The notes under the pieces are model-generated. The model was given only the letters and a program-made list of their open reading frames with translations. It did no database searches and had not been told where the DNA came from. Shown in pieces: positions 1 through 9,754 of a stretch of 64,000 bases of DNA. Location of the stretch: the NCBI GenBank assembly GCA_016125155.1, contig WGMI01000015.1:27449-91448 (forward strand), given 5' to 3'. A program made the translations under genes and the position numbers. The DNA is from a bacterium (GTDB lineage: Bacteria; Bacteroidota; Bacteroidia; Flavobacteriales; Schleiferiaceae). How positions within the stretch are numbered: the stretch's first letter is position 1; each line of letters opens with the position of its first letter.

Positions 1-628
1 CGGCAGGATTTCCCCCACTGGGTACTCCTGAATTCAAGGTGTTGACCGCCACCGGAATCGGAGGATTGGTGTTGGGCACGGCGGCTAAATTGACGGTAGA
101 AATCCCGGTCACTCCATTGATGCCCGGTCCCGTCAAAAAGAATCCAAAAGGGTCATTGAAGCCTGAGCACGTATAGCTCTGGTATTCGTAGGAGGCAAAA
201 ACGTATTCGAAACTGAGCGAATCGCCCGTGGCCACAAAATCGAATTCAATGACCGCTTTGTCGTTTATGGCAAACCCTCCTGAACCAATGGCATTGAGCA
301 TGTTCCCGAGGTCTGCATCGGGTGTAGGGCCAAAACCCGTATTAAAGGGCTGTCCCGCCACTGCGTCGGTCGCATTGCCCGATATGATCACAATCCCAGT
401 GTCGATGCCGATGCCCGCGGTAATTCCCCCTGTAAATCGCCCGATTTGCACGCTGTTGGGCTGGGGTGGCCAAGAGGGAATAAAGGGAACCGTGGGTCCC
501 AGCAAAACGTTTTGCACCAAGGCCGCTGGGTTGTTGTGCGGGGCGGAATTGCTCACCACAAACTGCGCCTGAGCAGAAGGGACAACCCATCCGAGCGAGA
601 CGACCAAGAGAACAACAATGCGTTTCAT
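1..628 (-). CDS. choice-of-anchor L domain surface protein (N-terminal part, runs off the left edge)
   Basis: The frame opens at ATG 628 on the minus strand and stays open to base 1, so only about 209 residues are visible. It begins with a signal peptide (MKRIVVLLVVSLGWVVPSAQA). About 120-160 residues in come the motifs FEYVFASYEY and DPFGFFLTGPG, which are diagnostic of the choice-of-anchor L family of secreted Bacteroidota proteins. Such proteins usually end in a T9SS sorting domain or gliding-type repeats; that end lies outside the window. It is divergent from the M20 dipeptidase. The exact function is unknown; an adhesin-like exported protein is an inference from the family. Confidence 0.85.
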   Translation of the reverse strand, partial: MKRIVVLLVVSLGWVVPSAQAQFVVSNSAPHNNPAALVQNVLLGPTVPFIPSWPPQPNSVQIGRFTGGITAGIGIDTGIVIISGNATDAVAGQPFNTGFGPTPDADLGNMLNAIGSGGFAINDKAVIEFDFVATGDSLSFEYVFASYEYQSYTCSGFNDPFGFFLTGPGINGVTGISTVNLAAVPNTNPPIPVAVNTLNSGVPSGGNPA

Positions 629-748
629 GAAATTCTTTCTTACCAAAACGGCTAATAGCGAATTTAGCGACAGCGTTGTGGAAAAAATCATGTGTTTGAG
701 TCTGTGAGGGGCTTGAATGTTTGGAAGATGCGCCCCGCAAACCGCCCG

Positions 749-756
749 TATCTTTG
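749..756 (+). promoter_or_regulatory. Bacteroidota -7 promoter box for the M20 dipeptidase
   Basis: TATCTTTG matches TAnnTTTG and lies 22 bases before the ATG at 779. A TTTG at 720-723 could be the -33 element, but the spacing (25) is longer than usual. Confidence 0.5.
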
Positions 757-778
757 AGTCTCATCAGAACGTATCGTT

Positions 779-2170
779 ATGTCGTCATCGTCCTATCTCG
801 ATTCTCAAAAAGAGCGATTCTTAAACGAACTGCTCGATCTGCTCCGGATTCCTTCGGTGAGCGCGGACCCCGCCTATCAAAAAGACGTTGTTCGCATGGC
901 CGAAGCCACCGCCGAGCATTTGCGCAAGGCCGGAGCCCGGAATGTGGAAATCCTTGAAACCCCAGGCTTTCCTGTAGTCTACGGAGACTATTTTGTCGAT
1001 GCGGCATTGCCAACGGTATTGGTCTATGGGCACTACGATGTCCAGCCTCCCGATCCCATAGAGCTGTGGACGAGCGGTCCCTTCGAGCCGGTAGTAAAAA
1101 AGACCGAACTCCATCCCGAGGGTGCGGTGTTTGCCCGGGGTGCCTGCGACGACAAAGGGCAGTTTTTTATGCATGTCAAAGCCCTCGAAGTCTTGATTCA
1201 CGAAGGGGGGGTTCCCTGCAACCTCAAGTTCATGATCGAGGGCGAAGAAGAAGTGGGTTCGGCGCATTTGGCCTGGTTTCTCGAACAGAACAAAACCAAA
1301 CTGTCCTGCGATTTGATTTTGATCTCAGACACCGGCATTTTGTCCAACGACCAGCCTTCTATTTGCACGGGGCTGCGTGGTTTGAGTTATGTCGAGGTCA
1401 GCGTGACCGGGCCCAACCGCGATTTGCATTCGGGTTTGTACGGAGGGGCGGTGCCCAATCCCATCAACGTTTTGACGCGCATGATTGCTTCCTTGCACGA
1501 TGCCGATGGACGCATTGCGGTGGCGGGTTTTTATGATAAGGTCGTTGAACTGTCGGCGGAAGAGCGGGCCGAAATGGCCAAGGCGCCTCATAGCGACGAA
1601 GCCTATAAGAAAGCCCTCGATTTGAAAGGGTTGGAAGGCGAAAAGGGGTATTCGACCCCGGAGCGCGCCTCGATTCGGCCCACCCTCGACGTCAACGGCA
1701 TTTGGGGGGGGTATACGGGAGAAGGCGCCAAAACCGTGATTCCTTCCAAAGCCTTCGCGAAAATTTCGATGCGGCTCGTGCCCGATCAGGACCCGGACGA
1801 GATCACGGAGTTGTTTTCGAGACACTTCCGTTCCATCGCCCCAGAATCGGTCACCGTGGAAGTGCATCCGCACCACGGCGGTCGCGCCTATGTGTCACCC
1901 ATCGACACCCTCGGGTATCAGGCCGCCAGCGAAGCCATGGAAGCCACCTTTGGCAAAAAGCCCATTCCCGTGCGCAGCGGGGGCTCGATTCCCATCGTCG
2001 CCTTGTTTGAACGCGAATTGGGCGCCAAGAGCATTTTGTTCGGCTTTGGACTCGACAGCGACGCCATCCATTCGCCCAACGAACACTACGGGCTGTTCAA
2101 CTACTACAAGGGCACCGAAACCATTCCGATTTTCTACCGCCGTTTTGCCGCGCTGAGCGCCAGGCACTAG
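779..2170 (+). CDS. M20 family dipeptidase / zinc metallopeptidase
   Basis: 463 residues, the usual length for the M20 dipeptidase subfamily (CNDP/DapE-like). No signal peptide is visible, so it probably acts in the cytosol on dipeptides. Metal-site motifs are in order: GHYDVQP (His85, Asp87), GACDDKGQ (Asp124), EGEEEVGS (catalytic and metal Glu around 156-158) and a late His in IHSPNEH (about 430-436). The lid/dimerisation domain lies between about 210 and 380. The ATG at 779 sits 22 bases after a TAnnTTTG box. The family is certain; the true substrate cannot be read from the sequence. Confidence 0.93.
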   Translation: MSSSSYLDSQKERFLNELLDLLRIPSVSADPAYQKDVVRMAEATAEHLRKAGARNVEILETPGFPVVYGDYFVDAALPTVLVYGHYDVQPPDPIELWTSGPFEPVVKKTELHPEGAVFARGACDDKGQFFMHVKALEVLIHEGGVPCNLKFMIEGEEEVGSAHLAWFLEQNKTKLSCDLILISDTGILSNDQPSICTGLRGLSYVEVSVTGPNRDLHSGLYGGAVPNPINVLTRMIASLHDADGRIAVAGFYDKVVELSAEERAEMAKAPHSDEAYKKALDLKGLEGEKGYSTPERASIRPTLDVNGIWGGYTGEGAKTVIPSKAFAKISMRLVPDQDPDEITELFSRHFRSIAPESVTVEVHPHHGGRAYVSPIDTLGYQAASEAMEATFGKKPIPVRSGGSIPIVALFERELGAKSILFGFGLDSDAIHSPNEHYGLFNYYKGTETIPIFYRRFAALSARH

Positions 2171-2180
2171 AAAGAGTGGT

Positions 2181-3485
2181 TTAGGGAACCCACAATCGGA
2201 TCACCCGGGGGTTGCCGTTGTCGTCGGTTGCGACCAAGAACGCCAATCCGACTCCGGGGGGCAATGCGCATTCGAGGTTGTCGCAGTGCAGCGGAAGCGG
2301 GCGTCCCAAGCGATCAAAGACCTCAATAGGTTGGTCGGCCTCGATCCCTTCGAGCCGAAAGCGCCCTTCTACCGCGGGGTTGGGAAGGGCTCTAACGCTG
2401 ACCCGACCGGCTTCCTGCACGCCGATTCCGCATTCGAGCGCGTTGAGGTAGTTCCACAGTTCGGTATCAAAAGAAGAAAGCGCCCATAAGCTCTGCCCGG
2501 CCGATTCGCCCATGCGCACCACCACCCAGTTGCGGCTGGGGACCACATAGATTTTCTGGTCGTTTTTTCCGAGGGCGGCGATGAGGTCTACTGGGGCCGA
2601 AGGGATCAACGGGCCGTTGAACACCCATTGGGTTTGAGGCAGCATATGGGTCCCTTGGCCGTTGAGCCACCACAAATACCCGTAGCTCGGATTGAGGGTT
2701 TGAGACGGATGCGTCATGTCGTAGAAATAGGCCGAATCGGGAAATATGGTTTGGCCGTTCCACTCCCCTTGGGAGGCGATGAGCAATCCAAACCGAGCCA
2801 TATCGCGCAATCGGCTCACATAGACTTTGTTGAATCCGGAGGGGGCATAAAAACCGCCCATTCCAATCGGTGTTTTGATCCGGGTGTGAAGAAAGGCGTC
2901 GAATCCGAGGCCCGAGGCGCTTTCGACGGCGGTTTGAAGCAGGGTATAGGGGGCGTTGTGGTAGGCCCAACGGGTTCCGGGTGCGGCTTTATACACCAGG
3001 CAAGAAGGCACGGTGCAGTCCGGATCGAAGGCCCCGTCGTCGAGGCCAGTGGTCATGCGGAGCTGGTCGATGATTTGTATCTGCCGCTCCTGGGCCGGTG
3101 TCAGGCTGGTCCACCCGGCGCCCAGAAAGCGCGAACTGCTGTCGGAAAGCTGGAGCAACCCTTCGTGTTGGGCAAACCCGACTCCGATGGCGGTCAGGGT
3201 TTTTCCCGCCGAGGCCCAATACCACAGACTGTCTTGGGCAAACGCACCGTAGTAGCGTTCGTGCGCCATCTTTCCGTTGACCAAAATCGCGAAGCCTTTG
3301 GTGCCTTTGCGCTCCAAAAAAGCGTCGAGGCTGTCGATGCGCTCGGTGCACCACCCCAACGAATCCGATGAGACCGACGCCCAGACATTGCCGGAAAGCG
3401 GGGGAAAGTAGGTGGTTTGAGCCCGGACGAATGCGAGGGGTGTCCAGAGCATCAACCCCCAAACGCCGAGAACGAGGCGGTGCAT
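2181..3485 (-). CDS. secreted serine hydrolase (beta-lactamase/class C family) with degenerate C-terminal sorting-like domain
   Basis: 434 residues with an N-terminal signal peptide (about residues 1-22, ending RAQ). The class C beta-lactamase/transpeptidase fold is marked by SAGK (Ser92-x-x-Lys95) and a YHN triad (Tyr175-x-Asn177). A third KTG/HxG-like element is not obvious. About 70 residues after the catalytic domain begin with VRALPNPA and resemble a T9SS type A sorting domain, which suggests secretion across the outer membrane. It converges on the M20 dipeptidase with a 10-base gap. Substrate unknown; candidates are peptides or esters. The similarity of the tail to sorting domains is only moderate. 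Confidence 0.82.
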   Translation of the reverse strand: MHRLVLGVWGLMLWTPLAFVRAQTTYFPPLSGNVWASVSSDSLGWCTERIDSLDAFLERKGTKGFAILVNGKMAHERYYGAFAQDSLWYWASAGKTLTAIGVGFAQHEGLLQLSDSSSRFLGAGWTSLTPAQERQIQIIDQLRMTTGLDDGAFDPDCTVPSCLVYKAAPGTRWAYHNAPYTLLQTAVESASGLGFDAFLHTRIKTPIGMGGFYAPSGFNKVYVSRLRDMARFGLLIASQGEWNGQTIFPDSAYFYDMTHPSQTLNPSYGYLWWLNGQGTHMLPQTQWVFNGPLIPSAPVDLIAALGKNDQKIYVVPSRNWVVVRMGESAGQSLWALSSFDTELWNYLNALECGIGVQEAGRVSVRALPNPAVEGRFRLEGIEADQPIEVFDRLGRPLPLHCDNLECALPPGVGLAFLVATDDNGNPRVIRLWVP

Positions 3486-3560
3486 TGAGCGCGGTTTTGA
3501 AGGGTAGACGAAAAAGGACGCTACGGGTTTAACCGCCTTGTTGAAAGCAAGCCTCGGCCA

Positions 3561-5792
3561 TCAGGATTTCGGTCGCTTGTCAAAATCGGCATAGACCCGA
3601 TACAAGCGCACAGACACAGCCGCAATATCCTTGGCTTCGAGGAGCATAGAACTCGCCAATTGGGCCGATCGCTTGTTGAGGTCTTTGTTCGAAGATTCGG
3701 AAAGGATGTCGTCGAGCTCTTTGTTGATGAGTTCCAGCACTTTCCTCTTTTCCTCTCGGAACTCGGCAAAGTGCCCGTATCGATTGGACCGCAGCGCATC
3801 CGAAATCCGCTTGAGCAATCCGCAGAGTTCGTCTTCTACTTTCCGCAGGTCCTTGACCAAGGGCTTGCTCGGTGGTGCATGGTGGTTCAACAGGTGGGTA
3901 GCGCATTCCTGCGTTAAGAAGTAGGACGATTGGGCGATGTCTTGGAGCAAGTCTTGCAAGAGCAAGTACACCCGACTTCCCTCTACATCTGCCTTGCTCA
4001 TGCGCCTCACCTGGGTCAAGGCGCGCATCTGGCGCTTTCGGCTCAGCTCCCGCAACTTATCGAGTTCGGCCTTGGCCTGCAGGACCTTGCCCGCATTGCC
4101 GTCGGAGAGTTCTTCGATGCTAACAGAAAAGGCTTTGCGAACGGAATCAAGGCTTTCGAGGCACTGCTCCTTGCTCCGCGCCACAACGTCGCTGAGCTCG
4201 AGATCGTGGATTTTGAGCACCTCTAATTCGGCCTGAAGTTGTCGTTCCTTTTTCGCAAAGCTCAGATGACTTTTGACCAAGGTGAATAGAGCCAGAGCGA
4301 ACAACGTCACGATGGCCCAGAATCCGAGTTTGTACATCAACGTCGCCATCAACGCTGCTGTAATCAGGGCGAGAAAGGCCGTGACGAACCAACCCAAAAT
4401 GACGTTCAGCACCCCGGCTACCCGAAACACAGCGCTTTCCCTTCCCCAGGCACGGTCAGCCAAAGAGCTGCCCATGGCCACCATAAACGTAACGTAAGTG
4501 GTCGACAAAGGCAGTTTGAGTGAGGTGCCGTAGGCAATCAAAAAGGCTGCTGTGATCAGGTTGATCGAAGCCCGAATCAGGTCAAAGGCCACATCGTTTT
4601 CAGGTGTTTCTTCCGAGGAAACTTTTTCGAACCGCTTGTCGAGATTGCGTTGGAAGCGCTCGGGCAACATTCCATTGATCCAACGGCCTACAGCTAAGGT
4701 GCTTCCCACCAAAGTACGGCTCACTCCGTTGGGTCTGAATTTTTCGTCACCGCTGTCTTGACGGCCCAGACTTACTTCCGTTTCGGTCACCTTCCGCGCT
4801 TTTCCGCTGAACCAAAGGGTCAGTATCATGATGGTTCCGGCCCCGAACAGCAGTCCCGTTGGGGCTTTCATTTTTTGGGATAAAAAGCCGATATCGAAGG
4901 CTTCCGCAGACAATCCGCTTTCGATCCATTTTCCATAGGTCTGGATCCCCGTAATGGGCACCCCGATAAAGTTGACCAAGTCGTTGCCCGCAAAGGCCAT
5001 GGCCAGTGCAAACGTCCCTCCCAACACCACAAACTTGAGTGGATTGAGTCCAAAGCCCCGTCTCAGCACTTCGGCCACCACTGAAAAAATGACAAAAATT
5101 CCGAACAGGATCATCAGGGTATTTCGGTCCAACCAAGCCGTGAATTCTTCACTGAGCAATTGGCTGCCATGCAGCCCTTCAATGAGGACAAAATAGAAAA
5201 TGGAGCACAAGGCCAGTCCCGAAAAGAGCGCCCCGAATCGCGGCAGAAACCGATCGACATCGAAGGTGAACAGCAACCGGGCCAGAAATTGCACCGCCGT
5301 ACCCAGCGTAAAAGCGATTCCAACCGAGGTGAATATGCCCGACACAATCCGCAGCGCGCTTTGAACATTGATGTATTCGGAAAGCAAATGCCCCTGAGCC
5401 GGGCCGAGCAGAAGCCCTAAGGCCAAGGCGGCCCCGAGCAATTCAAACACCAGAGAAACCGTCGTAGAAGTGGGCAAAGCCAACGTATTGAACAAATCGA
5501 GCAACAGAATATCGGTAATCATGACGGCGACAAACACCACCATGATTTCTTCGAGCCCGAACATCTGAGGATAAAAGACCCCTTTTCGGGCCACTTCCAT
5601 CATGCCACTCGAGAATCCGGCCCCCAGTAGAATGCCTGCGCTGGCCACCATCATAATCGTGTTTCGGCTGGCCACTTTGGAGCCGATGGCCGAATTCAAG
5701 AAGTTGACGGCATCATTGCTGACCCCAACAATAAGGTCTACAATGGCCAGAACGCTGAGAATGATAACTATCCAAAGAAAATGAGAGTCCAT
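3561..5792 (-). CDS. inorganic phosphate transporter, PiT family, with C-terminal PhoU-like domain
   Basis: 743 residues. The N-terminal membrane part carries the PiT signature around residues 23-41 (GVSNDAVNFLNSAIGS) and its inverted repeat GNDLVNFIGVPITG further on. The last roughly 220 residues are soluble and helical, resembling PhoU, a layout common in Bacteroidota PiT proteins. It should bring phosphate into the cell with a cation. A highly charged loop of about 60 residues separates the two membrane halves. No other pho genes adjoin it. Confidence 0.9.
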   Translation of the reverse strand: MDSHFLWIVIILSVLAIVDLIVGVSNDAVNFLNSAIGSKVASRNTIMMVASAGILLGAGFSSGMMEVARKGVFYPQMFGLEEIMVVFVAVMITDILLLDLFNTLALPTSTTVSLVFELLGAALALGLLLGPAQGHLLSEYINVQSALRIVSGIFTSVGIAFTLGTAVQFLARLLFTFDVDRFLPRFGALFSGLALCSIFYFVLIEGLHGSQLLSEEFTAWLDRNTLMILFGIFVIFSVVAEVLRRGFGLNPLKFVVLGGTFALAMAFAGNDLVNFIGVPITGIQTYGKWIESGLSAEAFDIGFLSQKMKAPTGLLFGAGTIMILTLWFSGKARKVTETEVSLGRQDSGDEKFRPNGVSRTLVGSTLAVGRWINGMLPERFQRNLDKRFEKVSSEETPENDVAFDLIRASINLITAAFLIAYGTSLKLPLSTTYVTFMVAMGSSLADRAWGRESAVFRVAGVLNVILGWFVTAFLALITAALMATLMYKLGFWAIVTLFALALFTLVKSHLSFAKKERQLQAELEVLKIHDLELSDVVARSKEQCLESLDSVRKAFSVSIEELSDGNAGKVLQAKAELDKLRELSRKRQMRALTQVRRMSKADVEGSRVYLLLQDLLQDIAQSSYFLTQECATHLLNHHAPPSKPLVKDLRKVEDELCGLLKRISDALRSNRYGHFAEFREEKRKVLELINKELDDILSESSNKDLNKRSAQLASSMLLEAKDIAAVSVRLYRVYADFDKRPKS

Positions 5793-5970
5793 TGGGCCGC
5801 TTTGTTTCGTCGAGATGGGAAAGGATCGATTCGCAGAAGTGTCCCTTTTGGGAAGCGCTCGAAATTAAGGAAACCCTTTAGGAGAGACTCCGTTTTTTTT
5901 ACCTTCTTTGAGCCCATTGGAGCGGGAAATTGTTTGACTTTCGGGTGAAGTATTTTGGAAAAAAGGAGAT

Positions 5971-7065
5971 ATGCATCCACCGAAATCAACTGAGGCGGAA
6001 TACGTCGATGGGCTGAGCGGAGCAGGCGTCAAGGTCGCAGTAGCATGGAATGACCAAATTCCGGGGCTCGTGTGGACCTTGCCGGGCGGGGCGGCCAAGC
6101 GCTGGCCATTGCCGTATTTGCGGGTGGAAACCAAGGGGAAGGATTGCTTCGTTGCCATGGAATTCGCTCCGGGTGAATCGCTGAAGGTGTCCAGCGATTG
6201 GGCCGTTTTTTTGAAGGAACAGCGCAGGGGGGTCGCCAGCCGAGGGCTGCTCGAATACCTCAAACGCGATGGCTGGGGACCTCGGTTGATCTACCTCACA
6301 GGATTTTCCGCCTTGTGCATCGGAGCCTATCTGCTGTTGTTGCCGGTTGTAGCCGATGCGATGGTAGAACGGGTACCCCAGTCCATCGACGACCAATTAG
6401 GGAAAGAGTTTTTCGAGGGTTTTGTCGTTGAACATCCGGTGCATCCCGGAGCCAGCCAGGCGTTGACAGATTTTGCTGGTGCCCTCGGATTGGGTTCTTC
6501 TCAGTGGAAGTGGTATGTGGTCGACGAGCCCGTCATGAACGCATTCGCCTTGCCCGATGGGTCCATCGTGGTCTATTCGGGTTTGCTCGAACAACTCGAG
6601 CATTCTTCGGAATTGGCGGGATTGCTCGGGCATGAAACCGCCCATGTAAAACGGCGCCACGCAATGCGCATGCTCGCCCGAAGGGGGTTGGGTTCGGCGG
6701 TGGTGGGTTCGCTCTTTGGAGGGGGCATAGCGGGCAGTTTGGCGCAACAAGCCGAGGCGCTGGGGGGATTGTCGTATTCCCGCCGTTTTGAGCTCGAGTC
6801 CGACAGAGAGGCGCAGGAGTTGTTGTTGGACAAAGGGCTCGATGCCCGGGGTATGGTTCGCTTGCTCGAGCGCTTGGAGGAGGCCACCGAGGGGAACTTC
6901 GCGCCCGGTGAACTCTTTTCTACGCATCCGCACCCCAATGCCCGGATTGAAGCGCTCCGGGAAGGGACGGCCTCGAACGCTCAGACACCCGTGCGCGACG
7001 AAGAATTGGAGCGGAAATGGGCCGCTTTGCGTTTCACCTTCGCGACTAGGACGGCTGCCCCATGA
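5971..7065 (+). CDS. membrane-anchored M48 family zinc metalloprotease
   Basis: 364 residues. One strong membrane segment (about 106-128) divides an N-terminal cytosolic or periplasmic part of unknown family from a peptidase domain with LLGHETAHVKRRH (zinc ligands His221 and His225, catalytic Glu222) and a downstream FELESDREA supplying the third ligand. The gene starts after a good Shine-Dalgarno (AAGGAGAT, 3 bases before ATG), unusual here and supporting the start. Its last bases overlap the tag gene by ATGA, so the two are probably co-transcribed. Related to the BepA/HtpX-like quality-control proteases; substrate unknown. Confidence 0.85.
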   Translation: MHPPKSTEAEYVDGLSGAGVKVAVAWNDQIPGLVWTLPGGAAKRWPLPYLRVETKGKDCFVAMEFAPGESLKVSSDWAVFLKEQRRGVASRGLLEYLKRDGWGPRLIYLTGFSALCIGAYLLLLPVVADAMVERVPQSIDDQLGKEFFEGFVVEHPVHPGASQALTDFAGALGLGSSQWKWYVVDEPVMNAFALPDGSIVVYSGLLEQLEHSSELAGLLGHETAHVKRRHAMRMLARRGLGSAVVGSLFGGGIAGSLAQQAEALGGLSYSRRFELESDREAQELLLDKGLDARGMVRLLERLEEATEGNFAPGELFSTHPHPNARIEALREGTASNAQTPVRDEELERKWAALRFTFATRTAAP

Positions 7066-7721
7066 CCCCAAGACCGGATTTCGTAGTTGGCCCGCTCGAC
7101 ACCCACCGGCGCTGTGCCTGGTGTGGAACGAATCCGCTGTATCAGCGCTACCACGACGAAGAATGGGGGCGCAAGGATTTTTCCGACGCCCGAATGTTCG
7201 AGTTTTTGTTGCTTGAAACCTTCCAGGCGGGTTTGAGTTGGTGGACCATTTTGCGCAAGCGGGAGGCCTTTCGAACGGCGTTTGCCCAATTCGATGCCCA
7301 GACCGTGGCCGCGATGAGCGATGAGGCGCTCGACGATTTGATGCACAATGCTGAGATTGTCCGCAACAGAGCCAAAATTCGCGCGGCCCGGAGCAATGCC
7401 CGGGCTTTTCTGTCACTGTGCGGGGAATGGGGCAGCTTCAAAACCTACCTCGACTCCTTCGAGCCAGACCCACCCCGTGCAGAACCTTGGCGCACTTTGG
7501 GACAAATTCCGGCCCAGACCGCGTTCAGTGATCGAATCTCGGCCGATTTAAAGAAACGCGGATTTCGGTTTACCGGCTCTACCGTCCTCTACGCCCATTT
7601 ACAGGCCTGTGGTTACGTCAACGACCACTTGGAAGATTGTTGGGTATACGCCGATTGCGCAACCGGATACCCTGTGGGCTCTGTCGTTAGTGCGCGGGCT
7701 TCCCGCTCCGAAACTCCTTGA
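7062..7721 (+). CDS. tag: DNA-3-methyladenine glycosylase I
   Basis: 219 residues; removes 3-methyladenine from alkylated DNA in base-excision repair. The family hallmarks are all present: RCAWCGTNPLYQRYHDEEWG near the N terminus (first zinc ligands Cys and His), ETFQAGLSWWTIL with the catalytic Glu, and the late zinc-binding segment VNDHLEDC. The start overlaps the preceding M48 gene by four bases (ATGA). The 3' end overlaps the convergent tsaB gene by 35 bases, so the two transcripts are complementary at their tails. Confidence 0.95.
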   Translation: MTPRPDFVVGPLDTHRRCAWCGTNPLYQRYHDEEWGRKDFSDARMFEFLLLETFQAGLSWWTILRKREAFRTAFAQFDAQTVAAMSDEALDDLMHNAEIVRNRAKIRAARSNARAFLSLCGEWGSFKTYLDSFEPDPPRAEPWRTLGQIPAQTAFSDRISADLKKRGFRFTGSTVLYAHLQACGYVNDHLEDCWVYADCATGYPVGSVVSARASRSETP

Positions 7722-8376
7722 GGTATTCGGGGTCGGCTGTGGTCAGATCGGCAAAGGCGTTGTCCGTCCACGCTTTCTGAATCAATCGCCCTGCGGAACG
7801 GGCCGAGGGCAACGGGCCGTCCAGGACTTCAAAACCCAGGGGTTCGAGCAGGGAGCGCGCTTTGAACGACCCATCGCCGAAGCAGCGACCGACGGGATGG
7901 GGTAGTTCTTCTTCGAGAATCATCGGACGGTCGGCGTAAAGCCTCTGACCGAGCGCATCGAAACCGGCGGTGTAGACCTCCATCCGCCGGGCATCGATCA
8001 TGGGGTAGTAGTGGGTAGCGGGTTTTTGTCTCAGTTGGGATTCTCGTTCCCACTGGGTGTGGAGCAAAATCTCGAGACTCGACAAAGGCAGAAGCGGAAT
8101 ACCGAGGGCAAAACACAGCCCTTTGGCCGCCGAAAGCCCAATCCGCAAACCAGTGTACGAGCCGGGCCCCATTCCGACGGCTATCGCCTTGAGCTTTGCA
8201 TAGGGGCAATGGACCGAGCCGAGCACTTCGTCGATTAAAGGATGCAGCCGATCGCTGTGGACCAGGGGCAAAGGGGCTTCCTCTAGGCCAAACAAACAGC
8301 GATCGTCTTCAAACAAGGCGACCGAGCAGTTGCGTGTAGAGGTTTCGAGGCACAAAATCCGCGGACCTACCCCCAT
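7687..8376 (-). CDS. tsaB: tRNA threonylcarbamoyladenosine biosynthesis protein TsaB
   Basis: 229 residues; non-catalytic ASKHA-fold partner of TsaD in making t6A37 on ANN-decoding tRNAs. N-terminal ILCLETSTRNCSVALFED and GMGPGSYTGLRIGLSAAKG are typical TsaB motifs. It is the last gene of the long minus-strand run, 4 bases after the adaptor gene, and overlaps tag at its 3' end. Confidence 0.94.
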   Translation of the reverse strand: MGVGPRILCLETSTRNCSVALFEDDRCLFGLEEAPLPLVHSDRLHPLIDEVLGSVHCPYAKLKAIAVGMGPGSYTGLRIGLSAAKGLCFALGIPLLPLSSLEILLHTQWERESQLRQKPATHYYPMIDARRMEVYTAGFDALGQRLYADRPMILEEELPHPVGRCFGDGSFKARSLLEPLGFEVLDGPLPSARSAGRLIQKAWTDNAFADLTTADPEYLKEFRSGKPAH

Positions 8377-8380
8377 GCGA

Positions 8381-9745
8381 TCAGGGAGCCTTGTCCTTGG
8401 ATTCGGGCTTTTTGCCCTTGGGACTCTTTACCGTTTCCCCGTTTTTGAGCAATTTGTTGACCGTGGCGTATGGGCCTACAATGACCGGCGCTCCTTCGTC
8501 CAGGCCCTCGAGGATTTCGATGTAGCGCTCGTTTTGTATGCCCGTTTTGACCACCTTCAACTGGGCACGATCACCTACTTGCACAAACACCACTTCGAAG
8601 TTGTCGGATTCGTTTTGAACGGTTTGAGTTTCGGTCTCACCGCCCTCGTTATCCGAGGGTTCGGACTCTGCTTTGGGGCCCCGAGATTTGGTCTTTGACC
8701 CAGATCGCTTCGTTCCAGCCACCGAACTGGTGTCAGACCTCAAAACCACGGCTTGTACCGGGACGGCCAATGCCTTTTTCTTGACCTCGGTTCGGATGTC
8801 TACCGAGGCCGTCATGCCCGGGCGGAAGGGGGCGTCGGTGCCTGTAGAATTCTTGAGCAGATGTTGGTACGATTCGGGCAAGATTCGAACCCGAACCTCA
8901 AAATTGGTCACTTGGTCTACCCCGCTTCCCGCGAGCTTGGCCGAGTTGGCAATTTCGGTCACCACCCCTTTGAACACCTGCCCCGTATAGGCGTCGACTT
9001 CGATGTCTGCCGTATCGCCCAAAGACACCCGCACAATGTCGTTCTCATTGACTTCGACCAAAACCTCCATATTGCTGAGGTTGGAAATGCGCAGCAGCTC
9101 GGTTCCGGCCATTTGGGCGGTGCCCACCACGCGTTCGCCGGCTTCGACGTTGAGCATCGAAATGGTCCCGCCTACCGGGGCATACAACGTGGTGCGGTAC
9201 AGGTTGTCCCGGGCTTGTTTGAGCGAGGCCTGGGCGTTTTGATAGCGCGCCTGGGCCGCTTCTACAGCCAAACTCGACACGTCGAACAGCCGTTGGCTGG
9301 CGTCGAATTCGGCCTGAGAAATGGCGCCTTTTTTCAGGAGTTCAACATTGCGTTTGTGGTTTTTCTCCGCTTCGGTCCGTTGAGCCCGGCTCTGCTCAAT
9401 ATCCGATTGGGCTGCGCTTACCGATGCCTGCGCCTGATCGACCCCACTTTGGTAGATGTCTGGATTGATCCGCACCAAGAGCGTTCCTTTTTTGACAAAT
9501 TGGCCTTCGACAATGGGCAATTCAATGATTTCCCCCGACACTTCCGGAGAGAGTTTTACTTCTTTTTCCGGCTGAATTTTCCCGCTTGCACTGACTTTTT
9601 CGATCAGATCGGTCCGGAGGCTGAGCTCGGTTTCCACTTCTCGTCCTTTGGCATCGTTCCCGATCCAACCTTGTTTCCGGGCTACGATGAGCAAAACGAT
9701 GAGGGCAACGCCCAGCGAAATCAAGAGAATCGAACGTCGGTTCAT
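8381..9745 (-). CDS. periplasmic adaptor (membrane fusion protein, HlyD/MacA type) of an efflux pump
   Basis: 454 residues. One N-terminal membrane anchor (about 5-22) is followed by the lipoyl half-motif around KLSPEVSGEIIELPIVEGQ, a long helical hairpin (about 110-200) and a beta-barrel. An unusual Lys/Glu/Ser-rich insert (about 355-395) lies in the distal domain. It bridges an inner-membrane transporter and the TolC channel encoded 9 bases upstream. No inner-membrane pump gene (ABC or RND) follows; tsaB does, so the partner must be encoded elsewhere. Confidence 0.88.
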   Translation of the reverse strand: MNRRSILLISLGVALIVLLIVARKQGWIGNDAKGREVETELSLRTDLIEKVSASGKIQPEKEVKLSPEVSGEIIELPIVEGQFVKKGTLLVRINPDIYQSGVDQAQASVSAAQSDIEQSRAQRTEAEKNHKRNVELLKKGAISQAEFDASQRLFDVSSLAVEAAQARYQNAQASLKQARDNLYRTTLYAPVGGTISMLNVEAGERVVGTAQMAGTELLRISNLSNMEVLVEVNENDIVRVSLGDTADIEVDAYTGQVFKGVVTEIANSAKLAGSGVDQVTNFEVRVRILPESYQHLLKNSTGTDAPFRPGMTASVDIRTEVKKKALAVPVQAVVLRSDTSSVAGTKRSGSKTKSRGPKAESEPSDNEGGETETQTVQNESDNFEVVFVQVGDRAQLKVVKTGIQNERYIEILEGLDEGAPVIVGPYATVNKLLKNGETVKSPKGKKPESKDKAP

Positions 9746-9754
9746 GGCGATCGG

